A program made the translations under genes and the position numbers. 64,000 nucleotides of DNA. Origin: Saccopteryx bilineata (taxonomy: Eukaryota > Chordata > Mammalia > Chiroptera > Emballonuridae). The DNA is taken from assembly GCF_036850765.1 (NCBI RefSeq), contig NC_089493.1:124998239-125062238 (forward strand). Direction: 5' to 3'. Each line of letters starts with the position of its first letter. Position 1 is the stretch's first letter. The notes beneath the pieces are model-generated. The model did not search any database. It worked only from the letters and a program-made list of their open reading frames with translations, and was not told the origin of the DNA. This document shows positions 22,912-34,189 of the stretch, piece after piece.

Positions 22912-24162
22912 CTATGTTAAATAAGAGTGGTGAAAGGGGGCACCCCTGCCTTGTTCCTGCCTTGTTCTCTTAAGAGGATTGCTTTTAATTTTTTTCCCAT
23001 TGAGTATGATGTTGGCTGTGGGTTTCTCATAGATGGCTTTTATCATGTTGAGGTATGTTCCCTGTATTCCCACTTTGCTGAGAATTTTGATCATGAATGG
23101 GTGCTGGATTTTATCAAATGCTTTTTCTGCATCTATTGAAATTATCATATGGTTTTTCTCCTTCTTTTTGTTTATGTGATGAATCACATTGATTGATTTA
23201 CGAATATTGTACCAGCCTTGCCTCCCCAGAATAAATCCCACTTGATCATGGTGTATGATTTTTTCCATATATTGTTGGATCCGGTTTGCTAATATTTTGT
23301 TGAGGATTTTAGCATCTATATTCATCAGAGATATTGGCCTATAATTTTTTTTCTTTGTGTTGTCTTTGCCTGGTTTTGGAATCAGAATTATGCTCGCCTC
23401 ATAAAAGGAGCTTGGAAATCTTCCTTCCTCTTGAATTTTTTGAAATAGTTTGAGAAGGATAGGAGTTAGTTCTTCTTTGAATATTTGGTAGAATTTCGTT
23501 GTGAAGCCATCGGGCCCCGGACTTTTCTTTGTTGGGAGTTTTTTGATAACTCTTTCGATCTCATTTGTTGTAATCGGTCTGTTTAGGTTTTCTGATTCTT
23601 CCAGATTGATTTTTGGAAGATTGTATGTTTCAAGGAATTTGTCCATTTCATCTAGGTTGTCTAGTTTTTTGGCATACAGTTCTTCATAGTATTTTCTTAC
23701 AATATTTTGTATTTCTGTTGTGTCAGTTGTTATTTCTCCTCTCCCATTTCTAATTTTATTTATTTGAGTCCTCTCTCTCTTTTTCTTGGTGAGTCTACTT
23801 AAAGGTTCATCAATTTTGTTTACCTTTTCAAAGAACCAGCTCCTAGTTTCATTGATCCTCTGTATTGTTTCTTTAGCCTCTATGTCATTTATTTCTGCTC
23901 TGATCTTTATTATTTCCTTCCTTGTACTACATTTGGGCTTTACTTGCTGTTCTTTTTCTAATTCTTTTAGATGCAGGGTTAAGTTGTTTATTTGAGCTTT
24001 TTCTAGCTTCTGAAAGTGTGCCAGTGCTATGAACTTCCCTCTCAGCACTGCTGTCGCTGTGTCCCATAAATTTTGAGTTGTTGTATGCTCATTGTCATTC
24101 GTTTCTAGGAATTTTTTTATTTCTTCTTTGATCTCATTCTTAATCCATTCATTATTTAACAC
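22912..24162 (-). pseudogene. LINE-1 ORF2, linker and reverse transcriptase N-half (copy 1)
   Basis: This 416-codon frame covers the region after the endonuclease and the first reverse-transcriptase blocks ([59 protein letters not shown]). It starts after the nonsense codon at 24178-24180 in the same frame. It ends early because the 11-bp unit CTGCCTTGTTC on the plus strand is present twice in tandem (22946-22956 and 22957-22967), shifting the frame just before the FADD motif. Confidence 0.95.
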
Positions 24163-24177
24163 CTTGCTATTTAGTTT

Positions 24178-24924
24178 CTATGTGTTTGAGAATTTTTGAG
24201 CTTTTCTGCTGTGATTCATTTCTAGTTTCATGCCGTTGTGATCGGAGAAAGTGCTTGATATGATTTCAGTCTTCTTAAATTTGTTGAGAGCACTTTTGTG
24301 CCCTAACATGTGGTCTATCCTAGAGAATGTACCATGAGCACTTGAAAAGAATGTATATTCTGCTGCTTTAGGGTGAAAGGTTCTGAAGATATCTATTAAA
24401 TCGAGTTGATCTAGTGTTTCCAATAAGTCTGCTGTTTCTTTGTTAATTTTCTTTCTTGAGGATCTATCTAGTGATGTTAGTGGGGTATTGAAATCCCCTA
24501 CTATTATAGTATTGCTGTTGATCTCGCCCTTTAAATCCATCAAAGTCTGTTTTATATATTTGGGTGCTCCTATATTAGGTGCATAGATATTTATAATAGT
24601 TATATCGTCCTGTTGGATTACTCCCTTTATCATTATGTAGTGGCCTTCTTTATCTCTTACTATATCCTTTGTTTTAAAGTCCAATTTGTCTGATATAAAT
24701 ATTGCTACCCCAGCTTTTTTTTCATTTCCGTTTGCATGAAACGTTTTTTTCCATCCTTTTACCTTCAATCTATGTGTGTCTTTTGTTCTAAGGTGTGTCT
24801 CTTGTAGACAACATATGTATGGGTTCCGTTTTCTTATCCACACAGCTACCCTATGTCTTTTGATTGGATCATTTAATCCATTTACATTTAAGGTTATTAT
24901 TGATATGTAGTTGTTTATTGCCAT
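24178..24924 (-). pseudogene. LINE-1 ORF2, endonuclease domain (copy 1)
   Basis: 248 codons encode an apparently complete AP-type endonuclease, which makes the nick that primes reverse transcription. Visible catalytic signatures are LNVNGLN (residues 12-18), LQETH with Glu 42, VGDFNTPL with Asp 144 and Asn 146, RIDHMLGH, and the SDHNG motif near the end. The frame stops at 24178-24180 with TAG where copy 2 has the tryptophan codon of NTWKLNS. This is a simple nonsense change, because the downstream sequence remains in frame. The start ATG sits after the A-rich inter-ORF spacer. Confidence 0.95.
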
Positions 24925-24990
24925 TTTCTTCTTTAAAGGTGTATTCCTTTTTTTTTTTTTTTTTTGTATTCTTTTCCCACTTTGATCTGT

Positions 24991-25884
24991 TTACACCAGG
25001 CCCCTTAATATTTCCTGCAGCATTGGTTTGGTTGTAATGAATTCCTTGAGTTGTTTTTTGTCTGGGAAGCTTTTTATTTCTCTTTCGATTTTAAACGATA
25101 GCCTTGCTGGATAAAGTAGTCTTGGTTGTAGGTTCTTGTTCTGCATTACTTTGAATATTTCTTGCCATTTCCTTCTGGCCTCAAGTGTTTCTGTTGAGAA
25201 GTCAGATGTCATCCTTATGGGGGCTCTTTTGTAGGTGATAACTTTTTTTTCTCTTGCAGCTTTTAATATTTTCTCTTTATCGCTTAGCTTTGGTATTTTA
25301 ATTATGATGTGTCTTGGTGTAGGTTTCTTTGGGTTTCTCTTTAATGGAGTCCTCTGTGCTTCTTGGATTTGTGAGAGTTTCTCTTGCATTAATTTAGGGA
25401 AGTTTTCAGCTATGATATGATTGAACAAAGTCTCTATCCCTTGTTCTTTTTCTTCTTCTTCAGGAACCCCTATGATGCGGATGTTATTTCTCTTCATGTT
25501 GTCACAGAGCTCTCTAAGAGTTTCCTCTGACTTTTTGAGTCTTTTTTCTGTTTTCTTCTCTGCTTTCATGCCTTCATTCCAGTTTTCCTCTAACTTGCTG
25601 ATTCGATCCTCTGCTCTATCTATCCTGTTTTTAATTCCTTCCATTGTGGTCTTTATTTCTGATATTGTATTTGTCGTCTCCAACTGATTCTTTTTTATAC
25701 TTGCTATTTCTTTATTTAGGTTTTCAAACTGCCCCTCCATTGTTGTTCTAAGATCCCTAAGCATCCTTACAATCATTATTTTGAACTCCGCATCTGGAAG
25801 TTTGATTATTTCCATATCACTCAGTTCATCTCTCGAAGGTGTCTCTTGTGGTTTCATTTGGATTGCACTCCTTTGTCTTCTCAT
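24991..25884 (-). CDS. ORF1: LINE-1 ORF1p, intact frame (copy 1)
   Basis: The 297-codon frame is uninterrupted, close to the usual size for this family. Residues about 35-125 are a charged heptad-rich coiled coil for trimerisation. Residues about 130-220 form the RRM, with the conserved NNIRIIGVPEEEE start. Residues about 221-297 form the C-terminal domain (RMTSDFSTETLEARRKW, QPRLLYPARLSFKIE). In known elements ORF1p trimers coat LINE-1 RNA in the cytoplasm and act as nucleic-acid chaperones. The gap to the ORF2 start is about 66 bp and contains an A-rich run. Whether the gene is expressed depends on the 5' UTR promoter; the rest of the element is disabled. Confidence 0.93.
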   Translation of the reverse strand: MRRQRSAIQMKPQETPSRDELSDMEIIKLPDAEFKIMIVRMLRDLRTTMEGQFENLNKEIASIKKNQLETTNTISEIKTTMEGIKNRIDRAEDRISKLEENWNEGMKAEKKTEKRLKKSEETLRELCDNMKRNNIRIIGVPEEEEKEQGIETLFNHIIAENFPKLMQEKLSQIQEAQRTPLKRNPKKPTPRHIIIKIPKLSDKEKILKAAREKKVITYKRAPIRMTSDFSTETLEARRKWQEIFKVMQNKNLQPRLLYPARLSFKIEREIKSFPDKKQLKEFITTKPMLQEILRGLV

Positions 25885-26798
25885 CTTCTTTTTTTTTGTT
25901 TTATTTGTAGAGTTGGTTGAGTCTAGGCTTGGTGTTGTCTGCCTCCAGTTTTCAGTTGTGTTATTTCTAGGTCTTCTTGGGTTGGTATCAGCTATTATTT
26001 GTAATCCACTTTTGGATTTGGGCAGCTTTGAAGTCTTGATTTGTTTGTTTTCTTAACAGGTGATAGTCTTGTTAACTGATCTCAGCAGGGGGCTTCCTTG
26101 AAACTGTAACCAGGAATGCTGTGGGTATAACCTGAGATGCTGAAGGTCTCTTCCACCAACTAATCTCACTGGGGGCAGGGTTTTTTCTCAGCTTCAGTAG
26201 GGGGAGGTGTATCTCAGATCTCCATGGGGACCTGAGTTACTGCCCCTCCTCCCCACTTCTTGTTTTCAGCTGTGTCTTGTTGTGCTGATTGGAGCTGGAT
26301 AGATGTCCAGAGATCTCTGATCTGGAAGCACTTCAGCTCTGTTTTGTGAAAGGTTCAGTCCCTCCCCCAGCTATGGCCGCCTCCAGCACAAATGAGTCAG
26401 CTTTTTTATTTCGTTTCTTGCATACCTTAGCCCCTCACAGTCTGTCCCTCTCCCTGTCCTTTCCACTTGGGAGATAAACTGGTCTTTTCAACCCACCTTG
26501 CTCCCTGGTCACCAGGTAAGTGGCTGTGAGCAGTAGTTTCTGCTCTTTTTCCTCTGTGAAATCCTCTCTGGGCTCTCAGCCTCACCCCCCCCTCTTCCGT
26601 TCCTATAAGCAGAGGAGATTCAGGCACTCCTTACCAGGATTATTGTGGCTTCCTCTTTGCTCCTTGGTTTTTGAGAGCTGTTCTTGCAGTTCAGTGTTGG
26701 TTTTTCATGCTGATTTTTTCTAAATTGATTTGTATTCCAGTTTGGTGTTGAGAGCTGGGCGTCTGGGCGTCCGCCTACTCTGCTGCCATCTTGGAGCT
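25885..26798 (-). promoter_or_regulatory. LINE-1 5' UTR / internal promoter (copy 1)
   Basis: This roughly 914-bp leader ends exactly at the right TSD. The first bases on the element strand include CCAAGATGGC, matching the YY1-binding word that sets the start site in the human LINE-1 promoter, followed by GAGTAGGCGGACG. The same word pair begins copy 2, although the rest of the two leaders looks unrelated. The promoter role is inferred from the family. Confidence 0.75.
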
Positions 26799-26814
26799 CC
26801 TCCCTCCCACTCTT
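26799..26814. repeat. LINE-1 target-site duplication, right copy
   Basis: Second copy of CCTCCCTCCCACTCTT, abutting the 5' end of the LINE-1. Confidence 0.85.
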
Positions 26815-27071
26815 GAGCTCCCTAGAAGGGGTCAATAACCTCCCGAGCAGCCCGGAGAATTTGCCAGAACCACTAGGCATCACAGGCTGTGGGAACAGAG
26901 AATAAGGCTCAGACTGATGCAACTGGATGGAACTGGAGGTTGGACCCCAACTGAGGTTTGAATTTCATGGTTTGATTTATTGCACCAGGTACTTGTTCCT
27001 CATGTTTTTCCTATGTCCTGGGGACACTACAGGCTGACTGTGGTTGTCTCTCTCTTTTAGTATGTGTATGT

Positions 27072-27099
27072 CTTGAGAGAGAGAAAGAGAGAGAGAGAG

Positions 27100-27131
<32 letters not shown>

Positions 27132-27140
27132 GTAGAGAGG
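27072..27140. repeat. GA-rich microsatellite
   Basis: An imperfect (GA)n array, interrupted by GACACACAG at about 27099. Confidence 0.95.
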
Positions 27141-27267
27141 TATTTCTCAGTCAGTTTCAAGATCAAGGTCCTTACAGGCTGCTCAATAATTAAGGAAGAT
27201 TCTGAGACTTCACTAAGGCTTATTCCTTCTATACAGGAGCACATGTGGCCAGCTTCAACCTTCATGG

Positions 27268-27430
27268 CTTGCAGTTGAGGTCCTACTATGCGCCAGGCAC
27301 TTAATCCCTTTAAGCCTCACAGCAAAGCTGTGCAGTAGGAGGGATTGCCCTTGTGTGAAGGATAAGGGAGCCAAGAAAAGGCCTCTGGTTAGCGGTGTTG
27401 GAACCTAGACCTGGAGTCCAGCCTTTGTTT
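27268..27430 (-). repeat. MIR SINE (antisense)
   Basis: CTATGCGCCAGGCACTTAATC, TTAAGCCTCACAGCAAAGCTG and a GGAGTCCAGCC-type end are MIR words in antisense order. Confidence 0.7.
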
Positions 27431-28054
27431 CTGACACACTAGCTCTTGCCCCTTCCCCCCTTTCGGGAGAACACCCTTTGGCCAGGCGTCAGGCTTCAGC
27501 GATGACAGTCATGTGGTTTTCACCTTCTTAGAGCTTTATTCATATTGTATGGTGCTATGTGCCCACCAGTCTCATGGATAGCTTTACTAGAACTGATTAA
27601 ACACAAAGCTATTTACTTGGCCCACTTTGTTTTCTATTGATTCTCTGACTTCTCAGGCTTAGATAGCAGCTATTCCAATGTCTCTAAATTAGCAGCAGAA
27701 GAAACTAAAGACCTGGGAGGTCAGGCAAACTGCATATGATCATTTGCTGGTTGATGACCGAGCTGGGACTTGAATCCTTGACTCCTATTTCTCAGCATTT
27801 TTGGTCATGGGTGCCTTCATGCTATGACGTGCTCTCTTTCTCCATGGAAACGCATTGAACTATGCCTCATCACTTCCATCTCAGCTTCAGGGAGCAATTC
27901 TCCTCATCTCAGGTGTATCTACATCTTTGTGACGCTATCTTGTCTTCAGGGTGGAAATAGTGCACTAGATTAAGAACCAGGAAACGCAAATTCTGTCATG
28001 CTGCCTTCAGGGGCCTTGAGTCCCTTGCCCATAGCACAAGTACAAATCTGGGAG

Positions 28055-28150
28055 TTAAATGTCACTTAATCCAGCCTTCCCCATTTTACAGCTGAGACAT
28101 TGAGGCCAGAGAGGATAGAAGTGACTAACCCAAGCATACTCAGATGATAC
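28055..28150 (-). repeat. MIR fragment (antisense)
   Basis: CCCCATTTTACAGCTGAGAC, TTGAGGCCAGAGAGG and TAACCCAAGCATACTCAG fit the antisense MIR core. Confidence 0.65.
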
Positions 28151-29714
28151 AGTTGATCTAAGCCTAGAAATGGCCACCAGTGCTTCAAGGTGTGTCTCCA
28201 GTTTTGAAAAGCTATTTGCTTGTTTCTGTGTGTCTCAAGTGGAAGAATTAGAACAGTGGATCATCATTGGAGGAAGTGTAGCGGTTGCTTAGTGTTATCT
28301 GAATCGTGAGTAGGTTATCTGAGAGGAAGTCAACTCCCTGTGTCAGAAGATGGCCACGTGGAGGCTGTGGAAGTCCCCCAAGGGAGTGTGAGCAGGGGTC
28401 AGGTTGAGGGTGACTCAATGACTTCATGCCCAATCCAAACCGCCCATGACTCCTGCCTTTCCGCCCAGGAGAGTGGGAAGTGGGAGTGGGGGTTGGGGGG
28501 TGAGTGGAGGGATTTCAATGATTAAAAAAGCCTCCATGCGAAGAGGTCTCGTTGTTGGTCATCGACCAAAGATTTTGTGGGATGTTCTTTCAAATGCAGG
28601 TCTGAGCCTTATAATTTGACATTTGCCCCCAAGGGGGTGTCTAACAAGATGAAAGGCCACAGTGCTAAGAGGATGCTACAGAGCCTCTTTCTGGGGAAAT
28701 GGACCCAGGAAATGGGTGAAGATTGTCCCGGACACTCAGCTGGAATTGATGAGGCAGATGAAAGCCCAGGAAATGGCCCATCACTCAGTTCTGGACAGCA
28801 GCCTGTACATCTGCATGGACCAGGGGCTCTAGACCTCAGCATCCAGGGGCCACTGGAGGTTGGGGTCCAGGAAGGCCTCTTCCAGTAGGTGAAGATCTGG
28901 ACACTGAAGCTGGCCCTGCCCCCCACTCACTGTGTCTGTAAGTCACTTGGCACCTTTAAGTGGGTTGGTTTTACATTTGTGTAATGGCCTTGATGATGCC
29001 TCCCTCTGGGGTATAAGCATAAGCACTCCCCGAGAGCAGGTATATGATGTTCCTAACACAGAACCGGGGGGGAGGGTGTGGTTTGAATCCCACATCTTGA
29101 TTTACTGAGTTGGGTAGTCACTCTTCAAAGTATCTTCCTGAGCTTGGGGCCAGCCCAGACTGCATGCGTTTTCCTCTACTTATGTGTCTGCATGTGTGCT
29201 AGCATGTGGGCATGTGAGGTAGCTGCCTGGCGCTGGCTCTGAGGGTGCCGGGCATCTCTCTCAGGCCTGCCCAACATGCCATGTTCTGGGATGCACCAGA
29301 CATGGGTATATCGCAGTGAGTGCTAACAGGGCACATCTTTAATACAGGTGGGAGCGTGGTGTGGGTATTGCCCCAGAAAATTATATCATGATGCAACTCA
29401 CAGAAAATAGAACAAAATCAAGTAAGCAATTGACTTTTAAAAAAATTTTTAATTATCTCTCCCACAGATTTTTTTAAAGCTCTGATGCCTGATGTTATCT
29501 CTATTTTAGAGTTCGGTATAAGTTCGAATCTCATGTAACATTAAACCAGAGAGTTAGTTATTTTCTTTAACTATTCTAGGTCTTCTAGGAGAACACCTTC
29601 ACTGCCAGCTCGTCTATTCCCTGAAAGGTTTAGAATGACTGGCAGCCACTGCTCTAAGGGGAAGATTGTCCGTCAGGTGGTGGCAGATTTGGGGTCTGGA
29701 TGCAGCTCTCCGCC

Positions 29715-29850
29715 AATCCACCTTTGACAAGCAGCCTCACCTCTCTGGGCATCAGTTTCCTGGCTCTGTTTGGACAACAGTGCCTGCCCCATTCTATCTC
29801 ACAGGCTGGTACAAGACTTGAGAGGGGTGAAATGCCAACTCAGTCCACTC
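29715..29850 (+). repeat. MIR fragment
   Basis: TTGACAAGCAGCCTCACCTCTCTGGGCATCAGTTTCC followed by a degenerate tail is MIR-like. Confidence 0.65.
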
Positions 29851-32100
29851 CTGTTGATTCTTCATAAGTGACTTCCACAACGACCAGGTACAGACACTGT
29901 GTAAGTGTTATGCCAGGCCCCAGTGCCCAGAGATGGCAAGACGTACCTTCTGCCCCCAACAGTTCACAGTCTCTTCTTGTCCCATGTGCCTTTCTGCAGA
30001 GTTAGCACACAGCCTGCTTGCCTGGAATTTTCTCCGATGAAGTTCTTACCATGCTTGTCTCCCCTCCTCCCCTAGAATGCTCTTAGCCTTGCCCACCACA
30101 CATGCCACCGTGCAGGACTGTAAAGCAGGAGACACCTCTGTGCACCTTTTATCTCTATGGCATGTGAGGTCATTCAGGCTCAGAGAGTAAATGGCTCACC
30201 AAGATGACATAGCAAGATGGCGGCCAAGGGAGAGCTGGTATTCTGCCTGCGTTCCTTTAAATCTTTTCCCAAGATTTAATGCACATTTATTTTTAAGATG
30301 TGGGATATTTGGTATAAAGATTTCATAATAAGTAAATGATATTCATTAAGCAAAGGAAAAGGGGAAAATGTACATTGTCTTGGTTACATTTTTTAAATAC
30401 AAACATGCAAATTTTTATCACTGAACAAAACCCAAATTGTGTTTCTTCATCTGAAACTTCATCTGAACCTAGAAATTTTTCTCACCTTGATTAGAAAGAA
30501 AATGCAACAATAACCACCCAATAAACCCAGAAAAACTAGATAGAAAGTGCTTTAGCTGCTGAGACAGTAAAGACTGTCTCACATTGTGCCATGAGGCGCC
30601 ATCTGGCAGAAGATGAACTATCTGTCTGGCTAGCAGGCCACCAGATTGTTGGCTTATGCTACTGTACATGGACGGCCAGGAAGGTACCAAACTACAGAGA
30701 CCCAGTGAGTATGTACAACAGAAGGGTCACATGTATACATAGCAGAGTTCATTTCTTTCCCAGCAATAAGTTGCAAAGCAGAGAGAGTTGGGGGACACTC
30801 CGAGCTTGAGTGGCTCAGAGCTGTCACTGTGTCACTGAGGGCCAGAAGGAATGGCTGGTCTAGCACTAGCATATCATTCCCTGCTGGGTCTCAGCAATAG
30901 TGAGGGAGAATGTTCTATGGAAGGCTCTTCCCACCTTTGTGGGCCACACCCAGAGGTGCCAATGTTCAGAGAATAACTCCATGTTGTCCGTGTTCACGGC
31001 CCTAGCTGATGAGAGCAAGACTGGGTCACCTGACCTGGGCTTCCTGCCTGTCATCTCGGGGAGAGATGATTCTCGTCCCTGGCTCTTCTCAAAGATGCAT
31101 CTTCTCGAGTTCTTCCACAGGGATCACTGACTGGAAACCTGTGAGTCTTGTGTGCACTGCAGACAGGTTTTGTTGGACCAGGATTTTTTTTTCAGTAATG
31201 GCAATGGTTGCCAGCATCAAAATATAAGAAAACCTGGCCTCTCTTGAGAACTTTGGAACTCTGGCTGCACAGCATGGAGCTGGTTGAGTCCCTGATACCC
31301 TTTAGCTAAAAAGGTGTCTACCTCAGTCATTTTTATGACATGCCTGGCTCCGTGGCATGTGTGCTGTGATCCTTGCCCAAATCTGTGTTCATGTTCTAGA
31401 TGAGAAAGCTGAAGACCTGGTTTAAAAGTCATGGAAATCAAAGACCTGAGTGTGCTTTACCCCACCCCCACCCCCTTTTCCAAGCACCTCCAGGCTCTAT
31501 TGTCTACAAATAGCTGGGCCAACAGGAGATGCTGAGACAGACATGGGCCTCGCCCCCCCCCCATGGTGGGATGTCCCCCTTCCCCCCAGCCCCCCAATAA
31601 CCATCCTATTTCCCAGATTAAAGATCCCAGGCAGGCTGGCGTATACTTCCCACCCAGGGTCTGGGGAGTATTTTTCTCCTTCGAGTCATTACAAGCTTGA
31701 CATCTCCAGCAACCCAGACCTCGCCAGCGGAGCTGCCTTCCCTGACAGCCCGGGGTGCTCAGACAGCTCAGACACTAACGCACTTCCCCCTGTTTCTTTT
31801 CCATATGCCATGCTGTAGCCTTTGCTCTGGGTGCAGCTTGTCAACATTAAATAAGCACTTGCAGTCGCTCATAACAATCCTTTAGATCTTCGATGTCTGG
31901 GCTGTGGATCTCTGCATATGTATAGGTTTCATTTTCACACAACAGGCTGCTTAGCAGATGGGGACCCACACCACCTCTGACCCTCTGACGTTGAGCTGTG
32001 AGCTAAGACGTGGGAAAATAGGTGGCTTTTAACCAGCTCCTACTGCTGCCAGCACTCAACCTTAGAGAATATTCACAGGGAGGAGAGAGAGAGAAAAAAA

Positions 32101-32134
32101 ACAACAACAAAAAACCCCAAACCCAACAACAACA

Positions 32135-32176
<42 letters not shown>
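32101..32176. repeat. AAC-rich and (AC)n microsatellite
   Basis: A short CAACAA-rich lead is followed by an uninterrupted (AC)n run from 32137 to about 32175, likely polymorphic in length. Confidence 0.97.
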
Positions 32177-32179
<3 letters not shown>

Positions 32180-32789
32180 ACCAACAAAACCACAGTTTTC
32201 CTTGCTCCCCTCCCCCAAACCAGATGGCAGATGGTATGGAACCAATAAAACACAGATTCAAACATTTGTTTATTTAACTTTGAATGTAATATGGCTTTGT
32301 GGTCCTTTACGAGGAAACACCAACCTTCCAACCAAAGAAATGACAGATTAGAGTCAAACCTCAGGGAGGCAGTTGGAAGAGATATTCCCAGGGAAGATAT
32401 GGAAAGCGGGGGGAGGGGGCACACTTAATGGCTGGACCCCAAGCCTCCTGGCCCGCTTGCCTCCCCGAGACCAAGCCTAGGAGGTCTTCATTGGCACTGG
32501 CTGACGCTTGGTTTCTGTGGCCTGTCTTTTGCCGAGGTTCAGTCCAAAAGGCAGCTGGCCACGGGTGGAATGTCTCTGCGTCATCCATGAAGCAGCCGTG
32601 GAGGACGTTGCTCTGGGTCACCAATGTGAAAGACCATGGGAAAAAGGCTGACCTTTTTTTCCTTGGCTGAGGCTGGGTGCTTTGGGTTTGTGATATCAGA
32701 GAGTGAGCCCTCGGTGATGTTCTGTGGTTTCCCTTTTTTGCTTTGGCTTCCAAGAGACCCAGAGCTAAATTATATGCTTGGTTGAAATA
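32177..32789. other. unique sequence, no feature seen
   Basis: No repeat or exon is recognised; the 130-codon minus frame at 32361-32753 has no motif. Confidence 0.35.
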
Positions 32790-33275
32790 ACCATCTCCAT
32801 TAGTTTAGATTCTTTTAGTTATAAGTGGCAGAGACCCAACCCAAACTGCTTTAAATAAAATTTATCAGGTCAAGTAAGTGCAGAAGGCTTCAGAGATGGC
32901 TAGACTCAGGAGTTCAATGTTACTAGGGCTCCTTTCTCCACAAGGCAGTCGCTATAGCCCCAAACTGCTCCGACTCACTTCCTATGGGTTCAGCAACCGC
33001 AGTACAAAGAGCATCTTTTCTTCCAACCCTGTCGACAAAGCTCTATTGGAAGTCCTTGCTGATCCTACATGGCACATACACTCATTTTTTAAGCAATCAC
33101 AGTGGCCAGAAACTTGGGTACTCTGATTGGCCACACTCGGCCATAGGTAGGAAGAGGGGCAAGATTAGCCCCACCCTAAGCACATGGACTACATTCCTCA
33201 TAGGAAGTATGTGGGGAGTGGAAAAGGTAACTAGGAGAGTAGATGCCAACCTTAGCCTGGGATTCGGGCACAGCC
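32790..33275 (+). repeat. probable old interspersed repeat
   Basis: Words such as AGTTATAAGTGGCAGAGACCCAACCCAAACTG, CAATCACAGTGGCCAGAAAC, CTCTGATTGGCCACACTCGG and GCCCCACCCTAAGCACATGGACT recall a widespread old mammalian repeat whose name I cannot assign. The boundaries are approximate. Confidence 0.45.
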
Positions 33276-33442
33276 TTCTTCCTCACTCCCTTTAATTCAT
33301 TCTCATTCTCTCTCTCTCTCTTAATTGTGTTAGCACACATGTGATTTTCATGGTAAGCAATCTAATTACTGAACGTAGAAATAACTTAAGCTGAATGAAC
33401 GAAGGAATGGAGGAACAAGTGAAAGACTGAGGATACGCTAAA

Positions 33443-33755
33443 CTGGGGTCCCCAAACTTTTTACACAGGGGGCCAGTTCACTGTCCCTCAGACCATTGGA
33501 GGGCCAGACTATAAAAAAAACTATAAACAAATCCCTATGCACACTGCGCAGATCTTATTTTAAAGTAAAAAAAAAAACAAAACGGGAACAAATACAATAT
33601 TTAAAATAAAGAACAAGTAAATTTAAATCAACCAACTGACCAGTATTTCAATGGGAACTATGCTCCTCTCACTGACCACCAATGAAAGAGGTGCCCCTTC
33701 CGGAAGTGCGGAAGGGGGCCGCATGTGGCCCGCGGGCCATAGTTTGGGGACCCCT
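33443..33755 (-). mobile_element. non-autonomous hAT element (OC1-like), copy 2
   Basis: The ends CTGGGGTCCCCAAACT and AGTTTGGGGACCCCTG form a near-perfect inverted repeat. The interior includes CAGTTCACTGTCCCTCAGACC at the left and GGCCCGCGGGCC at the right, the same words as in copy 1 (7774-7970) but inverted. At 313 bp it keeps an AT-rich centre that copy 1 lacks. GCTAA occurs just outside both ends, compatible with a decayed 8-bp TSD. There is no coding capacity. Confidence 0.85.
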
Positions 33756-34189
33756 GTGCTAAGATATAGATTCCTTGGCAAAACAGAACCATCACTGACT
33801 CAGAATGCCAGAACAAGAGGAAGCTGTAGAGCTTGAACTATTAACAGCATGGCCCATAGATGAGGTTGTGGGGCCCAGAGAGGGGGGGGCAACTCTAGAA
33901 GCAAATTATCTATAGAGCATGGGACCCAGAACCTGAAGTCAGGCCCAGGGCTATTCCTGTTCCCTGTCTGACTGTGGCTTCCCACTTTCCCGTGTTGCTC
34001 TCTCTCCCAGACATGACCCTGCCTTCACTCTTCAGACACTTCCTGGATTCTTGCTATGAGTTGGCTGGCAACATTTCTTGTCAATGTATCAACTGATAAG
34101 CATGAAACTGAATTTCCCTGGGACTATGCATCTGATATGAATTTCCCCAGAATGCATCTTTAAGAATGATCTTTGAATTGGTTTGTTAA

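Larger units (their letters stand above)
20844..26798 (-). mobile_element. full-length LINE-1, copy 1
   Basis: This 5.95-kb element has every part of a LINE-1, read on the minus strand. The 5' UTR (26798-25885) begins with AAGATGGC near the start, then come ORF1 (25884-24991), an intergenic A-rich spacer, ORF2 (24924 to about 21126), a 3' UTR with a G-rich tract, and a poly(A) seen as Ts at 20841-20852. A 16-bp TSD flanks it, so the insertion is complete rather than 5' truncated. ORF1 is intact, while ORF2 has one nonsense codon and at least two frameshifts, so the copy cannot mobilise itself. Confidence 0.95.
26815..32100. other. mostly unique sequence with MIRs and a microsatellite
   Basis: Apart from the separately listed MIRs and GA repeat, no gene is recognised. 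Open frames on both strands at 28577-28926 overlap completely and carry no motif. 29430-30480 and 30880-32000 are unlabelled unique DNA. Confidence 0.4.

Noticed and set aside
28577..28926. Overlapping frames on both strands as a small gene
   Set aside because: No motif, no splice or promoter context, and both strands open equally.
32790..33126. 82- and 103-codon frames as exons
   Set aside because: They lie within an apparent old interspersed repeat and lack splice-site structure.
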